A DNA stretch of 64,000 bases, taken from JACRPH01 sp041665465 (GTDB taxonomy: Archaea; Nanobdellota; Nanobdellia; Woesearchaeales; GW2011-AR9). A program made the translations under genes and the position numbers. The notes below the pieces were generated by a model that was not told the DNA's origin, did not search any database, and saw nothing but the letters and a program-made list of their open reading frames with translations. Positions 9,392 to 17,910 of this stretch are shown here, piece by piece. The stretch covers positions 1,302,001 through 1,366,000 of the forward strand of contig JBAYIU010000001.1 of the NCBI GenBank assembly GCA_041665465.1, given 5' to 3'. The stretch's first letter is position 1, and every line of letters starts with the position of its first letter.

Positions 9392-10858
9392 CTATTGTTT
9401 GACAAATATCTTGTAAGCGGGAGTTAGATCTAACCAATCTTGAGTACGTTCCTTGGTTAAGAAGACAGAATGGGGAATAATGAAGGTTCCCCGTTTATAC
9501 CCACATTCTTGTAACATCTTTTCCATGGGTGGTTTTTTAAAGATAAATCCTACATAAATTGGATTGTTTCCACTGTATTCTTCGTCTGCAGAGTAGCCAT
9601 ACTTACTTCCCCCATCGATAGTATCATTGAAAGGGTGAGCGAAAGCGATAATTCCACTGTCCATATCATAAATGTTTTCTTCTTCCAGATCAGCATATCT
9701 CACTTTTGTAGTTTGGGTTGAGAATAAAGGAAGTTTTCTGCCACTTGCTTTCATAATAATCTTAACGTTATTCTGTCCTATTCTCCAACTCATCTTCCAT
9801 CCATAATGGATCACTGCTGGAAGTAAGATATATCTTCTAAAGAAGTAAGAGGGATGAGTGAATATTTCTTCTCTAACTTTTGCTTTCTGGAGCTGTCCGC
9901 TGCCATCTAATATATTAAAGAGTAAATAAGGATTAGCTGGTGGGACTTTATTTCTGGTTCGATAAGTTACATCTTCTTCATAAACTTGATCCATCTCTTT
10001 CCAACGCTTTTCTTTATACAACATTAAATATCCTAATTGTTCTTCTTTCCAAGGATTAAATGTTCCTCCTTCAAACGCAGCATTTAATTTTCCATGTTTA
10101 ACTAATACTTCGTATAATTTTGGGAAATTATCTCTTGCTTTATCAATTTCCCAAGATTTAACTTCTCCCATAAAGTTGATATCACTTTCATTGTAAACTG
10201 AACTAACTAACGTTTTCAATGCTCCTTCTATCTCTTTGAGTACGGTTTGCATTCCTTTAATCACTGTTTCTGCTTCATCAATTACTTTGTCAATTCCTTT
10301 CTCCATTTCTATTAAGGTAACTTTATGTTTAACCACTAATGTTCTTTCTCTATCGGAGGACAAAGTATTTATCTTATCTAAAGTGTCCATAAAGTTATGG
10401 ACATCTTTCCACAGTTCTCCTCGAGAGGATAGTTCAGAAGTTAATTTATTGTGAAACAATAAGAATTGATTAAAAAGGGTAGATACTTTTCTGGGGATCT
10501 CCTTTAAATCTAAATGTTTAGTCAATTCTGGGAATTTTAGGTAACCATTAGCGGTTTCTATGACTTTCTCTACCTGATCTAGGATCCGACTCTCTCGACG
10601 GAAGTCTCTTCTTTCTCCACGAGCAATCCATCTTAACAAGGATTTAACCTTTCTGAAAATCTTTTCTTCTTTACTTGTCCCTTCAACTTTTTTTAATTCA
10701 CTTCTTAACTCTTCTAAGAATTTATGTTCCACTCCTAGATAATTCAAATGAGTGGTGGTAAGTTGTCTTATTCTTTCAGAAGGATGAGAAAGGGTACGAG
10801 CTTCTTCTTCCATCTCTCTAACTCTAACTTGAGTGGACAAGAATAGTTCTCTAACCAT
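9392..10858 (-). CDS. Large uncharacterised protein with helical N-terminal half
   Basis: A 488-residue protein without signal peptide or TM segment. The first 240 residues are charged helix, probably coiled coil (RVREMEEEARTL, KLNEL-type heptads). The C-terminal 170 residues are mixed alpha/beta with a conserved look (MDSGIIAFAHPFND, YGYSADEEYSGNNPIYVGFIF). No motif allows an enzyme name. It is transcribed divergently from rpS6e with its own AT-rich upstream region. The length and uninterrupted frame argue for a real gene. Confidence 0.6.
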   Translation of the reverse strand: MVRELFLSTQVRVREMEEEARTLSHPSERIRQLTTTHLNYLGVEHKFLEELRSELKKVEGTSKEEKIFRKVKSLLRWIARGERRDFRRESRILDQVEKVIETANGYLKFPELTKHLDLKEIPRKVSTLFNQFLLFHNKLTSELSSRGELWKDVHNFMDTLDKINTLSSDRERTLVVKHKVTLIEMEKGIDKVIDEAETVIKGMQTVLKEIEGALKTLVSSVYNESDINFMGEVKSWEIDKARDNFPKLYEVLVKHGKLNAAFEGGTFNPWKEEQLGYLMLYKEKRWKEMDQVYEEDVTYRTRNKVPPANPYLLFNILDGSGQLQKAKVREEIFTHPSYFFRRYILLPAVIHYGWKMSWRIGQNNVKIIMKASGRKLPLFSTQTTKVRYADLEEENIYDMDSGIIAFAHPFNDTIDGGSKYGYSADEEYSGNNPIYVGFIFKKPPMEKMLQECGYKRGTFIIPHSVFLTKERTQDWLDLTPAYKIFVKQ

Positions 10859-10948
10859 AATTTTAGTTAAAGTTTTAGTGTTTATATCCTTTTCTAAATA
10901 ATGAGCTTAATTTTCATACAAATCTTTATAAATCCCCTTTAAAATAAG

Positions 10949-10958
10949 TATAAATACA
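10949..10958 (+). promoter_or_regulatory. TATA box of the rpS6e gene
   Basis: AGTATAAATAC at 10948-10958 fits an archaeal TATA element. Transcription would start near 10975-10980 and leave a leader of about 40 bases with GGGAG before the ATG at 11018. This favours that ATG over the in-frame ATG at 10967. Confidence 0.5.
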
Positions 10959-11017
10959 ACGCTGAGATGCCCTATTTGGGAGGAACTGTTAGGTTCGAGG
11001 TCTCGGGAGAAATAAAA

Positions 11018-11428
11018 ATGGTAGAATTTAAGTTAGTAATTGGATGTAAAGACGGAAAGTGTTATCAAAAAGAAGTTAAAGGTAATGACGCTGAAACGTT
11101 GCACAACCTGAAGATTGGAGATAAAATCTCTGGTGACAAGTTAGGATTTTCTGGGTATGAATTTGAGATTACTGGCGGTAGTGATAAGTGTGGATTTCCG
11201 ATGAGAAAAGGAATCCAATTTGCTAGAAAGAAGATCATGACCGGAAAAGGAGTAGGATTCTCTGGTCTAAACCGAAATGGCGGAAAACAACCCGGATTAG
11301 TAAAGCGAAGAACTGTCTGTGGAGACCGTATTTCTAACATCATCGTTCAAATTAACCTGAAAGTGTTGAAGGAAGGAGCACAGAAGTTAGGCGGAGAAGA
11401 AGCTCCTGCTGAAAAGAAAGCGGAATAA
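11018..11428 (+). CDS. rps6e: Ribosomal protein S6e
   Basis: A 136-residue small-subunit ribosomal protein found in archaea and eukaryotes. The start MVEFKLVIG, the central GSDKCGFPMRKG and the RRTVCGDRIS region are diagnostic of the family. The ATG at 11018 follows GGGAG; an earlier in-frame ATG would add 17 atypical residues. The C-terminal tail is Ala/Glu/Lys-rich. The last 72 coding bases and about 12 bases of 3' flank are repeated, decayed, at 14458-14541 on the far side of the two-component genes. Confidence 0.95.
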   Translation: MVEFKLVIGCKDGKCYQKEVKGNDAETLHNLKIGDKISGDKLGFSGYEFEITGGSDKCGFPMRKGIQFARKKIMTGKGVGFSGLNRNGGKQPGLVKRRTVCGDRISNIIVQINLKVLKEGAQKLGGEEAPAEKKAE

Positions 11429-11484
11429 TTTTATTTTAATTTTCATTATTGTATATAAAGTGTCCATTCTCCTTATATTTTAAA

Positions 11485-13599
11485 TTACATTCCTAACTTG
11501 GTGAAATAACTATGAAAGATCATACTTTTCCCTTCTAAAGAGGCTTCATATCTTCCTTGGCCGTGGTGGATACGATAAAAATTTATTAAATAAGGGGTGC
11601 CCTGTCCGCCCATTAAGGTGGTGGAAATATCCGCGGCATCTTTTACTTCTCCTTTAAGCGCAGCATTTAATTCTTCTGCTTTCTGTTTAAGTTGGGCATA
11701 AGAAGAAAGGGTCATGTTAGGAAAAAAGTTTTCTACCATTAAGTATAAGGAAGGGAAGGTGGAAAATGAAAATTGTTCAAATAACGGTAAACTTTCTATG
11801 GTCTTAAATCTATTGGGGTTAATAGTGGCTACTCTCATTTGGGGTGATCCAGCTTTTTTCCCATTGTTAAGCAAATCTTTCAATGTGAATATTAATAAAT
11901 CTTTGATGGTATAAAAGTTAGGGTCATATTCAACCTCAGTTATTATCTCCTTTTTATCATAAGGAAGAGATTTATCTGAACAGACCATCTCAATCGCTTC
12001 TTCCAGAGCCTCAGAAAAACGTACTTCTTTTATTGATTCCATCTTGCCCAAGCGAGTGATTCTATCTCTAGCCAAAGCAATTCCTTCTTGTATTTCTCTT
12101 AGTGAATAAAATAGTTCAAACGGATTAAAATCGAACAGAGGAACATTTGGATAAGTTTCTTTATACCTTTGTTGTACTTCTTTAAATCTGGTGTAAGATT
12201 CATCTAATCTTACTCCAGAAAGAGCTTCAAACAGAAGAGCTACCTCTTCATCCATAGTTACTTGGTGAGAATCGGTGTTAAGAGTAACGTCTACTTTACG
12301 TAGAGCATGGATTAAACTTTCTGGGCTTCTAAGATCTTCCACTTGAACTCCAAAACAGGTACTAGCTTCAACTAAGTAAGCTGATACTTTTTTCTGTAGT
12401 TCTGGGTCTAAAAGAGGAATATTTGTAGCAAATGATATCGCTTGGGCCATTTGTCTAACATTATGTTCTTCTTGTGATACTAATACTGATTGTAAACGAT
12501 TTTTTAAGTAGTGACTTTCTCCAGCCGATCTCACTGCAGCCAATTCTTCTGCTAATCCTCCCACTAATTGTAAGTTTCTCATGCTTTCTACTGTCCTTTG
12601 AACCAATTCTTCCGTTTTTTCTAAAACCGTGTTTCGATGCATGAACAATTCTGTTTTCATGTCCTCATTTTCTCTTTCTAATTGCTTGTTCCTTGACCAG
12701 GGGAAAATATGGTCTATAACCTCACCTATACTTTCCAACCACCCGAAAAGAATAGAACGATACGGTTTACTGGGGCTGACTAAATATATACTGGATTCTT
12801 GACTTTCCTGTGATTCCCATATTGCCCAGGATTTTGGATTTTCAGTGATCAAACGAGGAGGTAATGGTTGCTTGTTAATCAAAGAAAAAACGGCCCTTTC
12901 TTCATCTGCTTCACTTCTTTCTCTCACTACCTGCAGATCTTTCTGTCCGTACAATTGTTGAAAAGTCGTGATGAAGGAATGGCGAGTAAATTCGCAATCA
13001 TCTCTTAATGCAGAAAGAGTTAATTCTGGTCCAATAATGTTTAACAACTCTTTTTTATGATAATCCCAGGTCTTACGATATATTCTTACTCTCCCTTTTC
13101 GCATTTTTTCTACTTTAACCTGATTTACTCTACTAAAATTGGGAAATTGTTTATCCATAAAAGATAAGACCCATGACAAAGGGATATAACGAGCAGAACT
13201 GAGATGTTTACTATCTTTATCTGTAAAGGATAATTCTGTTGTTTCTCTGAAAAGAGTTTCAGTATCTAATCCTAGTTCTCTTTGAATAAAACTACGAAAA
13301 CAAGTGTAAAGACGATAATCAAACCAGTTGTTTTCTGGGTCGCTCAACAAATTACGCATTTCCGTCTCATCAGAATTATACCTTTCACAGAATCTTTTGA
13401 TGATAGTCTCAGAAGAAACACCTTGTGAATCATATTCTTTTTTATCGGCTACCTTAAGCATGGAATAAATGTATTTCCCTACTACGCCTTGATTTTCTAA
13501 AGAAAGAGTAAAAGGATAGCGAAAGAGTTCTCTATGTGACTCAAATCTGTCCAAAATCGCTTCTAAATCAACTATTGAACTCATAACGTGAGCAATCAA
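11485..13599 (-). CDS. Diverged histidine kinase-like protein
   Basis: A 704-residue soluble protein. Residues 573-585 (LKDLLNNGKKAG) resemble the N box of a GHKL ATPase and 664-680 (GGQGTPYLINFYRIHHG) the G2 box, followed by a terminal beta strand as in HATPase_c domains. A HYLKNRLQ motif at His363 resembles the phosphoacceptor H-box of HisKA_2-type kinases (HRVKNNLQ). The roughly 200 residues between the two are longer than usual. The N-terminal 300 residues are unlike known sensors. It lies 44 bases downstream of the receiver gene on the same strand, which supports a two-component pair. Kinase activity is inferred; both boxes are degenerate. Confidence 0.6.
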   Translation of the reverse strand: MIAHVMSSIVDLEAILDRFESHRELFRYPFTLSLENQGVVGKYIYSMLKVADKKEYDSQGVSSETIIKRFCERYNSDETEMRNLLSDPENNWFDYRLYTCFRSFIQRELGLDTETLFRETTELSFTDKDSKHLSSARYIPLSWVLSFMDKQFPNFSRVNQVKVEKMRKGRVRIYRKTWDYHKKELLNIIGPELTLSALRDDCEFTRHSFITTFQQLYGQKDLQVVRERSEADEERAVFSLINKQPLPPRLITENPKSWAIWESQESQESSIYLVSPSKPYRSILFGWLESIGEVIDHIFPWSRNKQLERENEDMKTELFMHRNTVLEKTEELVQRTVESMRNLQLVGGLAEELAAVRSAGESHYLKNRLQSVLVSQEEHNVRQMAQAISFATNIPLLDPELQKKVSAYLVEASTCFGVQVEDLRSPESLIHALRKVDVTLNTDSHQVTMDEEVALLFEALSGVRLDESYTRFKEVQQRYKETYPNVPLFDFNPFELFYSLREIQEGIALARDRITRLGKMESIKEVRFSEALEEAIEMVCSDKSLPYDKKEIITEVEYDPNFYTIKDLLIFTLKDLLNNGKKAGSPQMRVATINPNRFKTIESLPLFEQFSFSTFPSLYLMVENFFPNMTLSSYAQLKQKAEELNAALKGEVKDAADISTTLMGGQGTPYLINFYRIHHGQGRYEASLEGKSMIFHSYFTKLGM

Positions 13600-13643
13600 A
13601 AAGGAGTATATAAATCTTGTAACTCCTCAAGATAGATGTTTGA

Positions 13644-14399
13644 TTACAACACTCCTTCTAGAGAACAAGCTTTCAAGAAAGAGGTGAGCTTTGTTTCTCC
13701 GCCCCCTTTGCTGGCAAACCTGAACTTTTCTGCTAACAGTTCTGGTAGTGGTTTTCTTGATCCTTCTAAAGAGCTAGTCTTTTTTCCTATCCTTGGAAGA
13801 CAACCCTCGTATGCGCTCTCTGCAAGTAAACATCCTAATGAGATATAAGTGACATCTTTGGTAAGATCTCCTTTACTTTGATATAAGACCAAGGGAGCAT
13901 CAACATTCCCTACTTGACCAAAAGCTAAACATACATCAGAACGGAAAATAACATCGGTTGCATGACCGGTATAAATTACAAACGCTCCACTATTCAATAA
14001 TATTCTATTCAACTTCTCTCTGTTCGCTGGACTGACCTCTTCTAATAATTGTGTATAATCTTGTAAAACGGGGTTCTCATCAATTCCTCGACCCAGTTCA
14101 AGGTCATATCCTCCCAATAGATGAGCAAGAGAAGTATAAACTGCAGCGCTAGTTTTTCCGCCGGTTTTCTTATCATCCAGATTCCAGTCGGTTATCCAGC
14201 TATAAAAAGTGTCTTGTTGTGAAACTTCTCCCTGAAACAATTCTTCTAAATTTCCATAGGCAGCTACAGTTGGAACAAATTGCTTCAAATCAGGGCGTCT
14301 TGAAGTTAAATTCTCAAACGAGGTTTGCAAACGTGTGGTGATGCCTTCTCTGATCAGTTGTTGATCTTCTAAAACAATAATCTTATAGTTAGTTGTCAT
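13644..14399 (-). CDS. Response-regulator-like protein with receiver fold
   Basis: A 251-residue protein. The N-terminus IIVLEDQQLIREG places Glu11/Asp12 as the acidic pocket. Asp71 (WITDWNL) fits the phosphoacceptor, Thr144 (VIYTGHAT) the switch residue and Lys176 (LYQSKGD) the conserved lysine, in the canonical order. An insertion of about 60 residues lies between the phosphoacceptor strand and the Thr strand. The last 60 residues show no clear DNA-binding domain. It is the first gene of a two-gene operon with the kinase-like protein. Output unknown. Confidence 0.68.
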   Translation of the reverse strand: MTTNYKIIVLEDQQLIREGITTRLQTSFENLTSRRPDLKQFVPTVAAYGNLEELFQGEVSQQDTFYSWITDWNLDDKKTGGKTSAAVYTSLAHLLGGYDLELGRGIDENPVLQDYTQLLEEVSPANREKLNRILLNSGAFVIYTGHATDVIFRSDVCLAFGQVGNVDAPLVLYQSKGDLTKDVTYISLGCLLAESAYEGCLPRIGKKTSSLEGSRKPLPELLAEKFRFASKGGGETKLTSFLKACSLEGVL

Positions 14400-14457
14400 T
14401 TCGTTCTTGTGATTTTAATGATACTTAAATAAATATCTGTATTATAAAGTATATACT

Positions 14458-14541
14458 CTGAAAGTGTTGAAAGAAGGAGCCTAGAAGTTAGACGGAGAAG
14501 AAGTTCCTGCTGAAAAGAAAGCGGAATATTTTTATTTTAAT
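14458..14541 (+). pseudogene. Decayed duplicate of the rpS6e 3' end
   Basis: This segment aligns without gaps to 11357-11440 (last 24 codons of rpS6e plus 12 bases of flank), with about 7 mismatches in 84 positions. In the S6e frame it reads LKVLKEGA and then stops, and the original stop codon has changed to TAT, so it is not functional. It is in the same orientation as the intact gene, 3.1 kb away, with the two-component operon between the copies. Confidence 0.85.
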
Positions 14542-14550
14542 TTATGTTTA

Positions 14551-15408
14551 TTAATTTGATCTTTCTAATAGTTCACTATGAGCAGCTAAAATTCGAGACA
14601 TATTCCTTAAAGCAGGCCTTGTTCTTTTTACTGATTGTTCAGTGAATCCCGAAACAATAGCTGCTTCAACTACCTCTGGGACTGTTCTTAACAGATCTTC
14701 TAATCCTTCTGTTTTAACTCCCCCTTGAAAGAAATCTACTTCCATTTCTGATTCATCTAAAATATCTAAATCAGTACTCACTACTACTCTCGACTTTGCT
14801 CTACCATAAGTAACCTGATCTAAACCTTTAAACTTGATCTGAACATATCTTCCCTCAATTACATCATATTCTTGTACACAGGGATTAGCGTTAAGATGGG
14901 CTTCCGCTTCTGGATAAAATTGATCATAAACTATTCCTTCTCCAGATAAGTATAATTTTACTTCTTCTAACCATCTCATTACCCCTTTCGGAGAGAGTGT
15001 TTCATTTCTTAACCAGTCCATGTCTGTACTTACGCTAGATGGATGGGCTCCAACGATTATAGCATTTGCAAACATTTGTTGAAAGATTCCATAGCTTACC
15101 CAATCTCCCATTCCATATGTTTGTTCGGGAAGGTCTTTTCTATATCTTCCATAATCATCATGTCTATCAAACAAGACTAGACTTAAATCTTCTCCTTCAG
15201 AGATGATTCTTTTATCTCTCAACATCTTTAAATGATTAACATCTTGATGATGATGATTTCCGTTTCTACCAATGATTAAAGTCTTACCTCTAGGTAAACC
15301 GCGTTTAAACTCTTCCATGGTAAACATTAGCTCTCCCCGATAAAATGGAGATGTCTCATAAAAGTCTGCTACTGCTTCCATCTGTGGGACGTACACTATA
15401 TTGGTCAT
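14551..15408 (-). CDS. Arginase/ureohydrolase-fold protein, diverged
   Basis: I chose the ATG at 15408 (MTNIVYVPQ), giving 285 residues; a longer frame reaches 15474. Two metal-binding motifs of the arginase/deacetylase superfamily are visible: LFDRHDD at residues 79-85 (compare DAHxD) and STDLDILDES at 212-221 (compare SxDxDxxDP). A His-rich GNHHHQD at about 50-56 may supply the first ligand. Overall similarity to agmatinase or arginase is weak, so substrate is unknown. It starts just beyond the S6e relic. Confidence 0.6.
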   Translation of the reverse strand: MTNIVYVPQMEAVADFYETSPFYRGELMFTMEEFKRGLPRGKTLIIGRNGNHHHQDVNHLKMLRDKRIISEGEDLSLVLFDRHDDYGRYRKDLPEQTYGMGDWVSYGIFQQMFANAIIVGAHPSSVSTDMDWLRNETLSPKGVMRWLEEVKLYLSGEGIVYDQFYPEAEAHLNANPCVQEYDVIEGRYVQIKFKGLDQVTYGRAKSRVVVSTDLDILDESEMEVDFFQGGVKTEGLEDLLRTVPEVVEAAIVSGFTEQSVKRTRPALRNMSRILAAHSELLERSN

Positions 15409-15510
15409 ATTTATTTTGGACCGGGGGTTATTTATTAACTTTATGGAGAAAACGGCTTCATTTGATAGAAACAATAACCTTTATTAACTTCTTTTGTTTA
15501 CTTAATATAG

Positions 15511-15690
15511 ATGGATGTTCAAGCAGCTATACAAAACATGAACGAAAGTATCACTGACTTCTTTACTTTTATTGCTGGAAAACTTAAAGATTTCAAGAAT
15601 TTGTCTTTGAGAGAACAGATCGCTTTCCCTTGTGCGGGGCTGGGATTATTATTAATTGTTATTTCTTTGTTTATGTTTGTGTTGTTTTGA
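15511..15690 (+). CDS. Small membrane protein (59 residues)
   Basis: The ATG at 15511 opens a 59-residue frame ending in TGA at 15690. Residues 1-37 are amphipathic helix (MDVQAAIQNMNESITDFFTF...). Residues 38-59 form one TM helix (AFPCAGLGLLLIVISLFMFV). A TATA-like CTTTATTAAC lies about 30 bases upstream. Function unknown; topology is tail-anchored. Confidence 0.55.
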   Translation: MDVQAAIQNMNESITDFFTFIAGKLKDFKNLSLREQIAFPCAGLGLLLIVISLFMFVLF

Positions 15691-15842
15691 ATGACTTTTT
15701 AAGAAAAAAAGGGTGCGGCTGCGAAGGAATCTTTGCCACTGATAAGCTTTAAACTTACATTTTCTTTAAAATTTCATATTAACTATTTCTTAGTAGAAAA
15801 ATATATAAATCTCTCCTCCCAAATCTATTTTAGTGAATATTT

Positions 15843-16124
15843 ATGGATAAATGGGGATATTTAATTGGTAGTATTGCTGCAATTGGTTTTGGAATTGTTG
15901 TTGGTAGATCTTGGCCTGCAACTATAAATTCTAATACTTATCCAAAAATGATACCTGATTATAGTCATGTTCAGGAAGGATATGTTGCTCCTAAAAGGAT
16001 TGAATTTTCTTTGGAAGATCTTGATGGTAATGGGAGTTTGGAATCTTATCTTTCTGTGGATGGCAAGAAATATGGGATTAAAGAAGAGGAAGGCAAACCC
16101 ACTTTAGTGCCAAATTACAAATAA
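15843..16124 (+). CDS. Small N-terminally anchored membrane protein
   Basis: A 93-residue protein with one N-terminal TM helix (about 4-22). The short external domain contains an EF-hand-like loop, DLDGNGSLESYL, as in calcium-binding dockerin loops. A strong TATA box (AATATATAAATC at about 15800-15811) lies about 33 bases before the ATG. Function unknown. Confidence 0.6.
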   Translation: MDKWGYLIGSIAAIGFGIVVGRSWPATINSNTYPKMIPDYSHVQEGYVAPKRIEFSLEDLDGNGSLESYLSVDGKKYGIKEEEGKPTLVPNYK

Positions 16125-16205
16125 GTTTTAATTATCTTCTTATCATAACTTTAGATATTCTTTTCTTATTAAAACAACTCCATGTGCTCCACTAGAAACA
16201 TACCC

Positions 16206-16727
16206 TCACTTCAATACTTTTTTATCTCCGCCATACAAACCCATTCGGGTCATCTGATCATACTGAGATTTGGTTAAGGTTAGGACAGTTAACTCAAAAT
16301 TTTTATCTTTCAACTTTTGGCAAGTTTCAGTGATTTTGTTGCCATCAATCCCTTCTCCGATGACCATCACACTGGCCTTGTCTTTCTTCTTCGGTCCATA
16401 GGTTACGATACTTTGGATTCCGGCCAAGTTTCCGGCAAGGTTTACAAATTCTGCCAATCCGTCAAACTCTTCATAGAACAGTTCACGCAAGAAAGTTATC
16501 CGTTCGTTGTCTTCCGAAGAGTAGACTTTAGCGTTCTTCCATTCCCTTCTTTTTACTAAACCGGCATCAACGAACTCTTGCAAAATCCTAAAGGTGGAAG
16601 TTAAAGAAACTTCGCTTTTGGTAGCGATCTCGTTTAGGCAAAGTTCTTCCTTAGAATTAAATAGTGCTTTCAGAACTGCTGCTTTCTTTTCATCTATCAA
16701 TTGCGCTAACGCTTCCCCTCTACCCAT
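16206..16727 (-). CDS. ArsR/MarR-type winged-helix transcription regulator
   Basis: A 173-residue protein with an N-terminal winged HTH (about 12-75: LNEIATKSEVSLTSTFRILQEFVDAGLVKR). A C-terminal alpha/beta domain (about 95-165: SIVTYGPKKKDKASVMVIGEG) resembles a nucleotidyltransferase-like sensor domain attached to archaeal HTH regulators. It is divergent from the nitroreductase gene; two palindromes with TGGAAA half-sites lie between, just upstream of its own TATA box (about 16750-16758). It probably represses itself and may control the nitroreductase. Confidence 0.75.
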   Translation of the reverse strand: MGRGEALAQLIDEKKAAVLKALFNSKEELCLNEIATKSEVSLTSTFRILQEFVDAGLVKRREWKNAKVYSSEDNERITFLRELFYEEFDGLAEFVNLAGNLAGIQSIVTYGPKKKDKASVMVIGEGIDGNKITETCQKLKDKNFELTVLTLTKSQYDQMTRMGLYGGDKKVLK

Positions 16728-16770
16728 ACTAATAATAGAAATGGGGGTGGTTTATATAGATTTTGATTCT

Positions 16771-16805
16771 TGGAAACAGTTTCCAAAAATGGAAACCCCT
16801 TTCCA
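16771..16805. promoter_or_regulatory. Tandem palindromic operator in the regulator/nitroreductase intergenic region
   Basis: Two adjacent palindromes: TGGAAACAGTTTCCA (16771-16785, 7-bp arms, 1-base centre) and TGGAAACCCCTTTCCA (16790-16805, 6-bp arms, 4-base centre). Their dyad centres are about 20 bases apart, close to two helical turns. They sit between two divergent TATA boxes, so an HTH dimer bound here could affect both genes. Confidence 0.65.
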
Positions 16806-16889
16806 AAAATAGAATTCTCCTTTCAAACTTAGCGTTCTTCGTTCAAAATAGCAAACTATAAATACCTCTAAAGAATACTTCTCTCTAAA

Positions 16890-17582
16890 ATGGGTGATAT
16901 TTTAGAGCTGATAACCAGCAGAAGAAACGTAAAGTATTTCTTACCTAAGTTTGTTTCTTGGGATAATCTTGCTAAGGTTATTGATGCTGGACGTCATGCT
17001 CCTTGTTGTGGGAACATTCAGAACTGGAAATTTGTAGTTATCGTCAATAACGAACAAAAACAAGCCGTGGCTGAAGCCTGTTATGAACAATATGAGATCG
17101 TTCAAGCCGGGGCTTTTATCGTAGTTTGTGCGGAACCAGAAAAAGCTGAACGCTATTACGGATTAAGAGGAGAACGTCTTTATTCTGTTCAAAATTGTGC
17201 TGCAGCGATAGAGAATATGCTGTTAGAAGCTCATTCTTTAGGCTTAGCCACGAGATGGATTGGAGGATTTGACGAAGAAGCAGTTAAAACCATGCTCGGT
17301 ATCCCCGAAGAGATTAGGCCTCAGGCAATAATTGTGATCGGGTATGCTAAAGAAGTGCCGGCTAAACCTCCTAAGTATCCGTTAGAGACGCTAGTTTATT
17401 TCCATAAATGGCGAAATAAATCACGTGATCCGGCAAAATACATGGTGGACATTTCTACTATTCTTGCTCGTAAAGCTGCATCTACTAAAGAATCGATGAT
17501 GCATGCAGCGCATATTGTCGTCGACAAATTGAAAAATAATTATTCTAACGATACTGAAAAAACTGAACAAAAGAATCCTTAA
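16890..17582 (+). CDS. Nitroreductase family protein (FMN-dependent oxidoreductase)
   Basis: A 230-residue protein of the nitroreductase fold. SRRNVKYFLP at the N-terminus and APCCGNIQNWKFVVI (about 37-52) match the FMN-binding regions. AAIENMLLEAHSLGLATRWIGGF (about 108-130) is the family signature helix, and IVIGYAKE is the final core strand. The last 50 residues are a hydrophilic tail. TATA at about 16853-16864. Such enzymes use NAD(P)H to reduce quinones, nitro compounds or flavins; the substrate is not predictable. The divergent regulator probably controls it. Confidence 0.85.
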   Translation: MGDILELITSRRNVKYFLPKFVSWDNLAKVIDAGRHAPCCGNIQNWKFVVIVNNEQKQAVAEACYEQYEIVQAGAFIVVCAEPEKAERYYGLRGERLYSVQNCAAAIENMLLEAHSLGLATRWIGGFDEEAVKTMLGIPEEIRPQAIIVIGYAKEVPAKPPKYPLETLVYFHKWRNKSRDPAKYMVDISTILARKAASTKESMMHAAHIVVDKLKNNYSNDTEKTEQKNP

Positions 17583-17910
17583 TTTTTTAATTGCACTTAA
17601 CTCTATTAATGAATTTATTCGGAAAGTAAAGAAATCCTATCTTCTTGAGTATAGAAATATTTATAAACAAACTATTTAATGTAAAAATTGGTTTGGTTAA
17701 AAATTTCGGTTGGTCTTAAACGGTTAGGTTCGGTAAGTTGGTGAATTCTTAGTTACGCTTGGTTAGGACGTAAAGTTGGTTGGTTGAATTCTAAAAGGAA
17801 GTAATTTCAACTCCTATATAACTATTGTGGTGGGGGAGAATATATATTCCAGAATATAATAAAAAGAAATAAAAAACAAGGGTAGAACAAACTGTTGAGG
17901 TGGTGGAAAA
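17583..17910 (+). other. Long non-coding leader of ftsZ2 with GGTT-rich tract
   Basis: No gene is visible in this 328-base gap. A TATA-like ATATTTATAAAC (about 17655-17666) would give a leader of about 220 bases, in contrast to the near-leaderless genes elsewhere here. Bases 17690-17795 hold about ten GGTT or GGTTNG units, including GTTGGTGAATTCTTAG and GTTGGTTGAATTCTAA as near repeats. A second TATA-like element (CCTATATAAC, about 17813) and the 12-base palindrome GAATATATATTC (17838-17849) lie further down. GAGGTGGTG at about 17895-17903 is a good ribosome binding site. Confidence 0.5.

Noticed and set aside
10967..11017. N-terminal extension of rpS6e from the ATG at 10967
   Set aside because: It begins about where transcription would start, and the family start MVEFKLVIG follows GGGAG at the ATG of 11018.
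13636..13848. 70-residue plus-strand frame
   Set aside because: It is antisense to the receiver gene, which has clear motifs; no promoter or domain supports it.
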